From positions 1 through 10,228 of the forward strand of contig JACPST010000101.1 of NCBI GenBank assembly GCA_016193165.1: a stretch of 10,228 nt of DNA. Direction: 5' to 3'. Of the stretch, positions 1 to 7,046 are shown one piece after another (the stretch's first letter is position 1; each line of letters begins with the position of its first letter). The stretch comes from Deltaproteobacteria bacterium (lineage in GTDB: Bacteria > Bdellovibrionota > JACOXK01 > 2-02-FULL-40-11). The position numbers were made by a program, and so were the translations under genes. Below the pieces are notes generated by a model that did not search any database, was not told where the DNA came from, and was given only the letters and a program-made list of their open reading frames with translations.

Positions 1-287
1 ATCATGAGAAGCTGGGTTTCTTGGGTCTTTTTAAAGATGAGCACAATAATCGTGAGCGCCACCAAAGGAATAATAATGAAAAAGGGAATTCTAAAACTCT
101 CTGGCGCTTTAGAAAGCAGTCCAAAAGCCGCTCCTGTATTTCGCACGTAGGTGAAGTTAAAAAAATGAGGAATCACCGTTACCGATTGATGGAGTTCAAA
201 ATGATGGGCTATATAAAGCTTTGAAATTTGATCTAGCGTAATGACAAGTCCAGCTAGGCAAATTAAAATGATATATTTACTTTTCAT
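1..287 (-). CDS. lspA: Lipoprotein signal peptidase (signal peptidase II), N-terminal part, cut by the window edge
   Basis: Inner-membrane aspartyl protease that removes the signal peptide of prolipoproteins after diacylglyceryl modification. The minus strand is open from an ATG at 287 to the window edge, giving 95 codons. Visible family marks are a first membrane segment (residues 5-18), the LDQISK motif (D19, Q20, K23), and the conserved block YVRNTGAAFGLLS (residues 47-59) followed by FR (65-66) and a second hydrophobic stretch (67-85). Full-length members are about 150-170 residues, so roughly the C-terminal 40%, with both catalytic aspartates, lies outside the window. A TAAGG ribosome-binding site sits 9 bases before the ATG. 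The gene is downstream of the porin on the same strand but separated from it by a strong terminator and has its own candidate promoter, so it is probably a separate unit. Confidence 0.93.
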   Translation of the reverse strand, partial: MKSKYIILICLAGLVITLDQISKLYIAHHFELHQSVTVIPHFFNFTYVRNTGAAFGLLSKAPESFRIPFFIIIPLVALTIIVLIFKKTQETQLLM

Positions 288-296
288 AGACTTCGG

Positions 297-301
297 CCTT
301 A
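297..301 (-). promoter_or_regulatory. Ribosome-binding site of lspA
   Basis: On the minus strand TAAGG lies 9 bases upstream of the ATG at 287. It supports that ATG as the lspA start; no other in-frame start lies nearby upstream. Confidence 0.5.
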
Positions 302-311
302 CTTATAAATC

Positions 312-341
312 AGTATAAATGGAAAGACCAGACCACTTCAA
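312..341 (-). promoter_or_regulatory. Candidate sigma-70-type promoter of lspA
   Basis: On the minus strand a -35-like TTGAAG (336-341; 4 of 6 consensus) is separated by 18 bases from a -10-like TATACT (312-317; 5 of 6). Transcription would begin near 305, about 18 bases before the start codon. It lies directly after the porin terminator, where a fresh promoter would be needed. Read by eye only. Confidence 0.4.
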
Positions 342-346
342 ATAAA

Positions 347-374
347 AAAGGGAGGTGATCTCTCACCTCCCTTT
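347..374 (-). terminator. Strong intrinsic terminator of the porin gene (works on both strands)
   Basis: A perfect 12-bp inverted repeat (AAAGGGAGGTGA / TCACCTCCCTTT) with a 4-base loop. On the minus strand it starts 20 bases after the porin stop codon and is followed by a T-rich run (TTT-A-TTT added to the three stem T's). On the plus strand the stem is followed by C and seven T's, so it could also stop plus-strand transcripts. Confidence 0.9.
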
Positions 375-394
375 CTTTTTTTACTTCAACAAAA

Positions 395-2143
395 TTAACC
401 TAAATCAACTTTGAATCCTAAACGAAGAAGGTAAGTCGCAGGGGTTCTCCTTCCTGTATTAGGAATTCTTTTATAATAAGATCCCGGGAAAAGGACCCCT
501 CCATCAAAAGTAAGATCTGTCACTTTTGATAGTTTATAGACTAAATCCCAATCAAGCTCTTGTCCAAACTTCTTTTGACTTGGCTTCAAGCCTGCCTGAG
601 GAAGTTGCATAGCTGTGGCATAAGCCGCGTTTAAAGACAAAAACAGTTTCTTTGTCCACTCAAAGTCTGCTTTTGCGCGCAGCACCGCACGGTTTGTAAG
701 CCCCGCATCATGTTTTCCCATAATAGGAGCTGTTGTAGAATCTCCGGGAGGAGCAAGAACATCCGTGAGATAAAAAAGATCCAGAAAAGGCATGATTTTA
801 GCATACCAAAATGCTGGCCCCATAAATTGCCAATCCCATCCTCCCCATGGATTACCAGATCCCACATCATTAAGGCCACCCGTAGCAGTCGCATCATCAT
901 CTTCAAGCCCACCAGGCCCCTCTCCACTTAAAACAATGGCTTCTAACTTAAAAAGAGAAGGAAGCCACTTAGAGGTGGAATCTAAAGAAAAATCACTTCC
1001 CAAATTGGCGGCATAGCCTCTTCTTTTTCGTCCCAAAGCAGAATCTGTGTTATCCCCGCCTAGTTTTCCAAGTTGATACGCGCCCTCTACATAGGTATTA
1101 ACATTTTTAAACCCTAAGAACCCCTTGCCCCAGTTCCAATCTCCTCTGCCTCCTAAAGTGTAAACTTTCGCACTTTCGATTCCGGCAGTAGTAACTTGTC
1201 TATCCACCGTAGGCTCATCATCCAGATTGTACACAAAATACGCTTCTGTTAAAAGCCCAGAGAAGACCTTATCCCATGTATACCCTACATTAAAAAAAGA
1301 AAGATGCTCATTGTCTGCTGTCGCAATCTCTCGATCACTCCTCGTGCCGCCCAAAGCAGTACCATAGTCTGCTTCACTAAACGCACTCGCAATGAGAGCA
1401 TATCCCAGATCAATATTTAATTTATCAAAGTGCACTCTGGCCGTCACAGCATCAAAGGCATCAAAAGCGCTTTTTTCAGGAGCATATAAAGACCCTGGTG
1501 ATGTCGCATTAATTGGTAAATTTCCAGTATTGGCCCCTGTATGCTGTCCATTTCGTCCGGCTCCGGCTGCTGCTCCTGAACCTGAGGGCCCTCTTCCATT
1601 TTCATAGGGAGCCCCACCCGCTCCGACAATCCAGCTATCTACAATAAATCCTCGCCCCAACTTAATATCTTGCCTTCCAACTTTCAAATCCACAGGAAAA
1701 TCAAAAAAATCAGTCAGTTTTAAATTTAATTCCTTAAATCCAAATCCAATCGCTGTAGTAGAGCCCGTATTTGGATATGTGCCTACCGCTTGCCCTGGAA
1801 TAGCTGTTTGCTGAGGAAATACTGTCCCATTGGACCCATGCCAGTCAAATTGGGCTACTAGATCTGCCAAAACTTCTGTATTTGAAAGGGGCGCCCATAA
1901 GGCATTGACTCCTAAAAGGCTTGAGAAAAAGTAATAACTATCTCCCGAACCATTTCCGAGAGTGTTGCCAGCAAGATTCCCTCGTGTGGCAACGGGATTA
2001 TCAGCGTCTCCTTTATTCATATCCATATCACGCGCATAGGTTGCATCTTGGCTAAACCTATATTTTAATTTTACTTCTGCTTGTCCTGAAGCGCTCCATA
2101 CTCCAATCAACACAAGCAAGAATAAAAAAGTAAATTTTTTCAT
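395..2143 (-). CDS. Outer-membrane beta-barrel porin, alginate-export-like
   Basis: Predicted outer-membrane channel of 582 residues. The start at 2143 is chosen over the in-frame ATG 13 codons upstream (2182) because a full AAGGAGG lies 9 bases before it and the protein then begins directly with a signal peptide (MKK, hydrophobic residues 4-16, likely cleavage after A22). The rest alternates amphipathic strands with Gly/Asn/Asp-rich loops. The segment at 152-170, containing VGRQDIKLG followed by FIVDSW, resembles the 'GRQ...G' strand of alginate-export (AlgE-type) and related porins. The C terminus, RLGFKVDLG, looks like a last strand but lacks the usual terminal aromatic residue. A Gly/Ala/Asn-rich stretch at about 173-208 is probably a long surface or constriction loop. 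Substrate unknown. It has its own promoter and terminator, so it is probably monocistronic and well expressed. Confidence 0.82.
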   Translation of the reverse strand: MKKFTFLFLLVLIGVWSASGQAEVKLKYRFSQDATYARDMDMNKGDADNPVATRGNLAGNTLGNGSGDSYYFFSSLLGVNALWAPLSNTEVLADLVAQFDWHGSNGTVFPQQTAIPGQAVGTYPNTGSTTAIGFGFKELNLKLTDFFDFPVDLKVGRQDIKLGRGFIVDSWIVGAGGAPYENGRGPSGSGAAAGAGRNGQHTGANTGNLPINATSPGSLYAPEKSAFDAFDAVTARVHFDKLNIDLGYALIASAFSEADYGTALGGTRSDREIATADNEHLSFFNVGYTWDKVFSGLLTEAYFVYNLDDEPTVDRQVTTAGIESAKVYTLGGRGDWNWGKGFLGFKNVNTYVEGAYQLGKLGGDNTDSALGRKRRGYAANLGSDFSLDSTSKWLPSLFKLEAIVLSGEGPGGLEDDDATATGGLNDVGSGNPWGGWDWQFMGPAFWYAKIMPFLDLFYLTDVLAPPGDSTTAPIMGKHDAGLTNRAVLRAKADFEWTKKLFLSLNAAYATAMQLPQAGLKPSQKKFGQELDWDLVYKLSKVTDLTFDGGVLFPGSYYKRIPNTGRRTPATYLLRLGFKVDLG

Positions 2144-2152
2144 ATTAAATAT

Positions 2153-2159
2153 CCTCCTT
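2153..2159 (-). promoter_or_regulatory. Ribosome-binding site deciding the porin start
   Basis: On the minus strand AAGGAGG, a full match to the anti-Shine-Dalgarno, ends 9 bases before the ATG at 2143. The alternative in-frame ATG at 2182 has no comparable site, and starting there would put a basic 13-residue tail before the signal peptide. Confidence 0.85.
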
Positions 2160-2269
2160 TTTTTACTTTTTAAAAGTTTCATTTCTCTCTAAAAATCCAT
2201 TAAACTTCGTTAAAAATAATGTAACATAGTGTCAGTGATATACAACACAACACGAATTACACAAAAGTG

Positions 2270-2298
2270 AGTATGGCAAAATGAAAAAACCATGTCAA
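2270..2298 (-). promoter_or_regulatory. Candidate sigma-70-type promoter of the porin gene
   Basis: On the minus strand a perfect -35 hexamer TTGACA (2293-2298) is followed after exactly 17 bases by CATACT (2270-2275; 4 of 6 to TATAAT). Transcription would start near 2263, leaving an A/T-rich leader of about 120 bases before the porin ATG. The promoter lies in the 188-base gap between glnA and the porin gene, where one is expected. Flanking inverted motifs are described in the findings. Confidence 0.55.
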
Positions 2299-2331
2299 CA
2301 AAAAAATGTTACGCAACTATGTGAAATGATT

Positions 2332-3735
2332 TTAATACACCGTAAGATAGTTATCCAATTCCCAAGAATGAACTACAGCGCTATATTCATACCACACTTT
2401 TTTCTTAGCTTCTGTAAAACGTTCATAAATGTGTGAACCCAGAGCGGATTGGACGAGATCATCTTTAGCCAGCGCTTTGAGAGCTTCATTGAGATCACTA
2501 GGCAAACTATCAATTTTAAGACGCGCTCTTTCACGCTGACTCATTTTATAGACATTTTGATTGACAGGCTGACCCGGATCGAGCTTTCTTTTAATCCCAT
2601 CAAGGCCGGATTTCAGCATGACGGCAAAGGCCAAATAAGGATTGCACGATGGATCAGGCATACGAAGTTCACAGCGTGTACTTTCGCCTCGTTTCGCAGG
2701 AACACGAATCAAAGGACTTCTATTTCTTAGTGACCATGCGATATGCGTCGGTGCTTCATAACCCGGCACAAGTCTTTTATAAGAATTCACCAAGGGATTT
2801 GTAATGGCCGTAAATCCTTTGGCATGGGCGAGCAAGCCTCCCATATAATAAAGGGCTGTTTTACTAAGCTGATAGGGTACCTTCGCATCGTAAAAGGCAT
2901 TGGCGCCGCCTTTAAATAAAGATTGATGGCAGTGCATCCCAGAGCCATTAATTCCATGCACGGGCTTAGGCATAAAGGTCGCATGAAGACCATGATCCCA
3001 TGCGATTTTTCGAACCACAAATCTAAAGGTGCTCACATTATCTGCTGTCGTAATCGGATCCGCATATTTAAAATCTATTTCATGCTGCCCGGGGGCCACC
3101 TCATGGTGCGCAGCCTCGACTTCAAATCCCATCGCTTCCAAAGCATTCACAATATCACGTCTGGCATCTTCACCACGATCAATAGGCGTTAAATCAAAAT
3201 AGCTGCCTTTGTCATGTGTATCCGTAACAACTTCTCCTTTTTCATTTTTTTGAAATAGAAAAAACTCAGCTTCAGGCCCAACCGCCATGGTGTATCCCAG
3301 CGTTTTGGCCTCTGCGACTACTTTTTTAAGCGTCATCCTGGGACAGCCTTCAAAAGGAGTATTATCGGGATGATAGACATCGCAAATAATACGCGCTACT
3401 TTTCCGCCTTTTTCTACCCAAGGAAATACTCGAAAGGTTGCGGGATCTGGATATAAAAGCATATCGGACTCTTCAATTCGAGAAAACCCATCAATCGAAG
3501 ACCCATCAAAGAGAATTTCATTATTCAAAGCTTTTTCAAATTGGACATCCGGGATTTCAACATTTTTAATGACTCCTAAAATATCTGTAAACTGGAGTCT
3601 TAAAAACCGCACATTTTGTTCTTTTAAAAGAGCTAAAAGTTCTCTTTTAGTTGAATCCATCGTTACGGACTTTACTTTGGTGGGGGTTGTTTTTTTTGTT
3701 TTCATAGTTGAGGGGGTCCTTTCACCTGTTTGCAT
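2332..3735 (-). CDS. glnA: Glutamine synthetase, type I (GS-I alpha-like)
   Basis: Cytosolic dodecameric enzyme making glutamine from glutamate, ammonia and ATP. The 467-residue product aligns throughout with type I enzymes. Visible are FDGSSIDGF (76-84), the metal-binding glutamates of GPEAEFF (E155, E157), HHEVAPGQHEID (E212, E219), NGSGMH (H268), the flap GYEAP (E327), and RCELR (E356). The length after residue 26, and the sequence NVYKMSQRE where enterobacterial enzymes have the adenylylated-Tyr loop, fit the short GS-I alpha class. Such enzymes are not adenylylated and are feedback-inhibited; the Arg of GFSRIEES (R86) matches the residue tied to feedback inhibition in Bacillus GlnA. AAGGAG lies 9 bases before the ATG at 3735 and supports this start, which adds a basic Thr/Lys-rich extension of about 25 residues. 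Starts at 3705 or 3660 would be shorter but have weaker or no ribosome-binding site. Confidence 0.97.
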   Translation of the reverse strand: MQTGERTPSTMKTKKTTPTKVKSVTMDSTKRELLALLKEQNVRFLRLQFTDILGVIKNVEIPDVQFEKALNNEILFDGSSIDGFSRIEESDMLLYPDPATFRVFPWVEKGGKVARIICDVYHPDNTPFEGCPRMTLKKVVAEAKTLGYTMAVGPEAEFFLFQKNEKGEVVTDTHDKGSYFDLTPIDRGEDARRDIVNALEAMGFEVEAAHHEVAPGQHEIDFKYADPITTADNVSTFRFVVRKIAWDHGLHATFMPKPVHGINGSGMHCHQSLFKGGANAFYDAKVPYQLSKTALYYMGGLLAHAKGFTAITNPLVNSYKRLVPGYEAPTHIAWSLRNRSPLIRVPAKRGESTRCELRMPDPSCNPYLAFAVMLKSGLDGIKRKLDPGQPVNQNVYKMSQRERARLKIDSLPSDLNEALKALAKDDLVQSALGSHIYERFTEAKKKVWYEYSAVVHSWELDNYLTVY

Positions 3736-3744
3736 ATATAGTTT

Positions 3745-3750
3745 CTCCTT
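3745..3750 (-). promoter_or_regulatory. Ribosome-binding site of glnA
   Basis: On the minus strand AAGGAG ends 9 bases before the ATG at 3735. It favours the longest reading of GlnA over the internal ATG at 3660, which would give the usual family length but has no purine-rich site before it. Confidence 0.75.
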
Positions 3751-3778
3751 ATTTTATTTTTGCGAAAATGTCAAAAAA

Positions 3779-3787
3779 TTTATACCA
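3779..3787 (-). promoter_or_regulatory. Candidate extended -10 promoter of glnA
   Basis: On the minus strand TGG precedes TATAAA (3779-3784), giving a TGn-extended -10 element with no good -35 at the right distance. Transcription would start near 3772, leaving a leader of about 37 bases that contains the ribosome-binding site. A perfect TTGACA at 3769-3774 is the alternative -35, but its -10 would fall on the ribosome-binding site, so it is less likely. No sigma-54-type GG-N10-GC element was seen. Confidence 0.35.
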
Positions 3788-3801
3788 TTTATTCAAAAAT
3801 A

Positions 3802-3835
3802 GCACTTTTTTATAAAAATGACATTAAAAAAGTGC
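3802..3835. terminator. Perfect 11-bp inverted repeat: probable terminator of the amidohydrolase gene, or an operator upstream of glnA
   Basis: The arms GCACTTTTTTA (3802-3812) and TAAAAAAGTGC (3825-3835) are exactly complementary around a 12-base A/T-rich loop. Read on the minus strand it lies about 75 bases after the amidohydrolase stop and is followed by TATTTTTG, as in an intrinsic terminator, though the stem is mostly A-T. It also lies 15 bases upstream of the candidate glnA -10, so it could instead be a regulator-binding palindrome. Confidence 0.5.
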
Positions 3836-3908
3836 GGTTTATGCAAATTTATTAATACATTTTCAATTTGCTCTAAAAGTATTCGCACGCACATCCCTTT
3901 GAGCTTTT

Positions 3909-5210
3909 TCACCAGTGTCTTGTCAACTGGCTTACTTTCTCTATAATTTCTTCTTCTGAAATAGTAAGGAGCTGTCCTTTGGAAAAAATCTTTTTGCCGT
4001 TCACAACCACTTCATCAATTGTAGTGGGAGAAAAAGAATAGACGACATTTTTGTGTAGATTTTGAAGAGGATAGAGCTCTAAATTGTCTAAGCTCACCGT
4101 TACAAAATCTGCACGATAGCCCGCTTCCAATTTCCCAATGGGAAGACCCAAAACTTTTCCCCCATTTTCTGTTCCCATTTGAAATACTTGCTCTGCCGTA
4201 ATCACAGAACTATCCAGGCAATGAACTTTTTGAAGCAGGGCAGCCATTCTCATTTCTTCAAAAAGTGAAGTTTTGTTATTACTGCAGGCTCCATCTGTCC
4301 CTAAAGCAATCGTAACTTTTTGATCTAGTATTTTTTTTATCGGGGCAATTCCATCTCCCAAAAACATGTTGCTCGACGGATTATAAGAAAGCTTCACGCC
4401 ACGACTGGCCATGAGAGCTATTTCTTTGTCTGAAAGCCACACCCCATGAACCATCACCATTTTATTTGTGACAACCCCTAAGCGATCTAAATATAAAAGA
4501 GGGGTAAGGCCTGTTTCTTTTTGGATGTTTTCGACTTCATAACGAGCTTCTGCCACATGTATATGAAACATCGAATTAGTTTCTTGGGCGACTTGAAATG
4601 CGGCTAAAATCATCTCTCGGCTTGCCGCATGGGGACTATGGGGAGCGGGGGTAATAGTCACCATAGAATCCGTCTCATATTCTTTCATAAGCTCTAGGCA
4701 TCTTGCGCGAGCTTCTTTTGGTTTTTCTTGGTAGCGCTTGGGCCCAGTTTGCCAATCATAAAAACAGCGTGCGAGCACAAGCCGAATTCCTAAATCCTTG
4801 GCCGCTTGAATGACGGCTTTGGCATTTTCATTACCGTTATCTTGAATATAGAAAAAATCACACACCGTTGTAATGCCGTGTTTCAACATCTCTCCAAAGG
4901 CAAAAAGGGCGCCCGTATAGATATCTTCTTTTTTTAAAGACAAAGAATATTTATAGATGCCCTGATCCCGCCAATCAAAAAAAGGCATGTCATCGCCAAA
5001 TCCTCGAACTAAAGACTGAAAGGAATGATTGTGCGTATTGACTGTTCCGGGAAGAAGGGCGACGTGGCCTAAATCTGTAACCGTTTGCCCCTTAAAATGC
5101 TCTTTGGAAGCCGCGCGCAAGATCGTCCCATCTGAAACTTCCAGAATAAGGTTTTCCTGAAACCGTCCTTGATAAAAGAGAAATTTTGCCTTATAGCGCT
5201 CTAAAGACAT
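3909..5210 (-). CDS. Zinc-dependent amidohydrolase / deaminase (MtaD-TrzN-HutF-like), substrate unknown
   Basis: A 433-residue cytosolic metal-dependent hydrolase of the amidohydrolase superfamily. The deaminase set of residues is present: NTHNH (H60, H62), FHIHVAE (H218 metal, E221 proton shuttle), VHGVWL (H255) and LGTDGACSNN (D306). The first and last 50 residues form the small beta-sandwich of this group (VNGKKIFSKGQ near the C terminus). The C-terminal half (SYNPSSNMFLGDGIAP, then GTDGACSNN) is like S-adenosylhomocysteine/methylthioadenosine deaminases and triazine hydrolases. The HNHSFQ...FFDWRDQGIY region is closer to formiminoglutamate deiminase-like enzymes. It probably removes ammonia or a similar group from a heterocycle or imine. 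The start codon abuts that of the divergent receptor gene with no gap, and only a weak AGAG precedes it. A later start would remove the first beta strand. Confidence 0.85.
   Translation of the reverse strand: MSLERYKAKFLFYQGRFQENLILEVSDGTILRAASKEHFKGQTVTDLGHVALLPGTVNTHNHSFQSLVRGFGDDMPFFDWRDQGIYKYSLSLKKEDIYTGALFAFGEMLKHGITTVCDFFYIQDNGNENAKAVIQAAKDLGIRLVLARCFYDWQTGPKRYQEKPKEARARCLELMKEYETDSMVTITPAPHSPHAASREMILAAFQVAQETNSMFHIHVAEARYEVENIQKETGLTPLLYLDRLGVVTNKMVMVHGVWLSDKEIALMASRGVKLSYNPSSNMFLGDGIAPIKKILDQKVTIALGTDGACSNNKTSLFEEMRMAALLQKVHCLDSSVITAEQVFQMGTENGGKVLGLPIGKLEAGYRADFVTVSLDNLELYPLQNLHKNVVYSFSPTTIDEVVVNGKKIFSKGQLLTISEEEIIEKVSQLTRHW
5169..5197 (+). promoter_or_regulatory. Weak candidate promoter of the uptake operon, inside the amidohydrolase gene
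   Basis: TTGATA (5169-5174; 5 of 6) is followed after 17 bases by TATAGC (5192-5197; 4 of 6). Transcription would begin near 5204, only about 7 bases before the ATG at 5211, giving a nearly leaderless mRNA. This would fit the lack of a good ribosome-binding site there. Such matches are common by chance in A/T-rich DNA. Confidence 0.25.
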
Positions 5211-7046
5211 ATGAGTTTCTCTAAAAAATTTGAGGCGCTACTCTTAAGCATACTTTTTTCTAACGTTGCTTACGGACAAATTCAAGAAAAAGAAATTAGA
5301 ATCTATAGCCGCCCTGAAGAAGTGGCTTCTCAAAATTCGACTTCTTTTATCGATGTGCTCTGGGTCACCCCCAAAGAGCATGGGAAATCTGTCAGCGATT
5401 TTTTAAAAATCCAAAAGGGGATTACCATTCGAAGTCAGTCTTCCTCTGGTTCCCTAGCCACAGCAAACATTCGAGGCATCGGAGCGGGAAAAGCTGAACG
5501 TGTTTTGATACTTTTAGATGGCGTTCGACTGAATACCGCCCAAGGAAGCGGGGTAGATCTTTCTCGCATCTCTCTTTCTTCTGTTGAAAAGATAGAAATT
5601 TTACGCGGTGGAGAATCGGCTCTCTATGGCTCTGACGCGATAGGGGGGGTCATCAATATTGTCACCCATAAAAACAACGCTCGCCCTCAAGCTGCCTATT
5701 CCTTGACCAAAAAAAATTGGGCTACGAACTCTTTCAATGATCATTCATTTTCCTTGAGTGGGCACAGAAACTTGGGACAATTTCAAATTTTCTTCAATGG
5801 ACATTCTCAAAAGGACGGGGGAGAGTATGCTTTCAAAAATCCTCTGACTCTAGAAAACCAAAAAAGAGAAAATAACCAATTTCGATCTTATGGGGGATAT
5901 TCTAGAATTTTGTGGCAAGTTACACCTAAAACTTCCTTTTCTCTTGCGGGAGAATTTTTTACCGCTGCCCAACACACTCCCGGTTCTTTAACTTGGCCTC
6001 AAAACGATACCATTCAGAAGGATAAACGGGGGCTTATCGATCTAAAATTTACGCATCACCTGAACCACAACCAAGAGCTTTTAATTCGATTTCCTATGAG
6101 AATAAATAAGATGCTCTATTCTGCTGAGTCCTCTGTACACAAAAATAATCACACTGAACCTCAAATTTCTTTTTCTTTTCCCTATCAAGAAAACCATTTT
6201 GTCACTCTTTTGGGGCAAGTATATCAGGACAAAGTTCAAAGCACTTCTTATGCTTCTTCACGGCAAAAATGGACTTTTGCGGGAGCCTTAAAAGACAATT
6301 ATTTTATCACTCCCCTGCTCATGGTTACTCCTGCCGCACGACTAGAACATTCGAAAGGACTCTACACCGTTCTTTCTCCCAAACTAGGAGCAAAATACCA
6401 GCCTCTCTCGACCCTTTTTTTGAAAGCCAATCTCTCACACAATTTTCGAGCCCCTACCTTTGATGAACTATATTGGAAGGATGCATGGTTTAGAGGAAAT
6501 CCTGCCCTAGTGCCTGAAAAGTCGTGGGATGGCGATATGGGCTTTTCCATCGAAAAATTTGGCATTAAAGCCGAGCAGAGTTTTTTCATTTCGCGCATTC
6601 AAAGCCTCATTGAAACCTATCTCGATTCTTCTGGAGTGTCGACAAATCGAAATCTGAGTACAAGCTCTATTTGGGGAAGTGAACTCTCTTTAGAGTCTCT
6701 TCTGCCTGTGATTGGTCATCTATATCCCTCTTTAAACTACACGTGGCTTAATACTAAGCTGCCATATCGCCCTCGTCATACGCTGAATTCTTCTCTCAAA
6801 TGGCAACATCAAAAGCTAAACCTCTTTCTTAACCATCAATACCTCAGCGCTGTTCAAACAAACGATGTGGATCGGCCTTCTATCCCTTTGTTTCATGTCT
6901 TTGATCTGGGTGGATCTTATGAATGGATACCTTCTGTAATGATCACGGCCCAAGTAGAAAATATTTTGAATCGCGCGTATGAAAGAATTTCTTTTTATCC
7001 GATGCCAGGAAGAACCTTCAGTCTCAGTGTTTCAGGGACAATATGA
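5211..7046 (+). CDS. TonB-dependent outer-membrane receptor, BtuB-like
   Basis: Active outer-membrane importer of 611 residues, energised by TonB-ExbB-ExbD from the inner membrane. A signal peptide occupies residues 1-22 (cleavage after AYG), followed by a possible TonB box (KEIRIYS, 27-33). The plug domain covers about 40-155 and contains IRGIGAG, VLILLDGVRLN and ILRGGESALYGSDAIGGVI, very like BtuB. The remainder is the 22-strand barrel, with NFRAPTFDELYW and GNPALVPEKSWD typical of the late barrel, and YPMPGRTFSLSVSG as the last strand. The length matches BtuB (about 590-615). The protein ends in Ile rather than an aromatic residue, which is slightly unusual. It is the first gene of a tight operon with binding protein, permease and ATPase. 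A corrinoid is the most likely substrate, but heme or a siderophore is possible. No strong Shine-Dalgarno sequence is present. Confidence 0.9.
   Translation: MSFSKKFEALLLSILFSNVAYGQIQEKEIRIYSRPEEVASQNSTSFIDVLWVTPKEHGKSVSDFLKIQKGITIRSQSSSGSLATANIRGIGAGKAERVLILLDGVRLNTAQGSGVDLSRISLSSVEKIEILRGGESALYGSDAIGGVINIVTHKNNARPQAAYSLTKKNWATNSFNDHSFSLSGHRNLGQFQIFFNGHSQKDGGEYAFKNPLTLENQKRENNQFRSYGGYSRILWQVTPKTSFSLAGEFFTAAQHTPGSLTWPQNDTIQKDKRGLIDLKFTHHLNHNQELLIRFPMRINKMLYSAESSVHKNNHTEPQISFSFPYQENHFVTLLGQVYQDKVQSTSYASSRQKWTFAGALKDNYFITPLLMVTPAARLEHSKGLYTVLSPKLGAKYQPLSTLFLKANLSHNFRAPTFDELYWKDAWFRGNPALVPEKSWDGDMGFSIEKFGIKAEQSFFISRIQSLIETYLDSSGVSTNRNLSTSSIWGSELSLESLLPVIGHLYPSLNYTWLNTKLPYRPRHTLNSSLKWQHQKLNLFLNHQYLSAVQTNDVDRPSIPLFHVFDLGGSYEWIPSVMITAQVENILNRAYERISFYPMPGRTFSLSVSGTI

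Noticed and set aside
21..224. Plus-strand open frame of 67 codons
   Set aside because: It lies antisense to lspA, whose minus-strand translation has clear family motifs; the plus-strand product is basic and low-complexity with no recognisable feature.
2301..2322. Terminator after glnA
   Set aside because: On the minus strand a run of T's follows GTTGCGTAAC, but only three base pairs can form a stem, which is too weak to call.
2449..3192. Plus-strand open frames of 93 and 89 codons inside glnA
   Set aside because: They are antisense to a fully conserved glutamine synthetase and have no ribosome-binding site or recognisable domain; they are shadows of the coding strand.
4900..5211. Possible cobalamin riboswitch before the BtuB-like gene
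   Set aside because: The region is a conserved coding sequence of the amidohydrolase, and no B12-box-like sequence was recognised by eye.
5160..5235. Possible Fur box in the divergent junction
   Set aside because: Only scattered A/T-rich matches such as GATAAAAGA are present; nothing approaches the 19-bp Fur palindrome.
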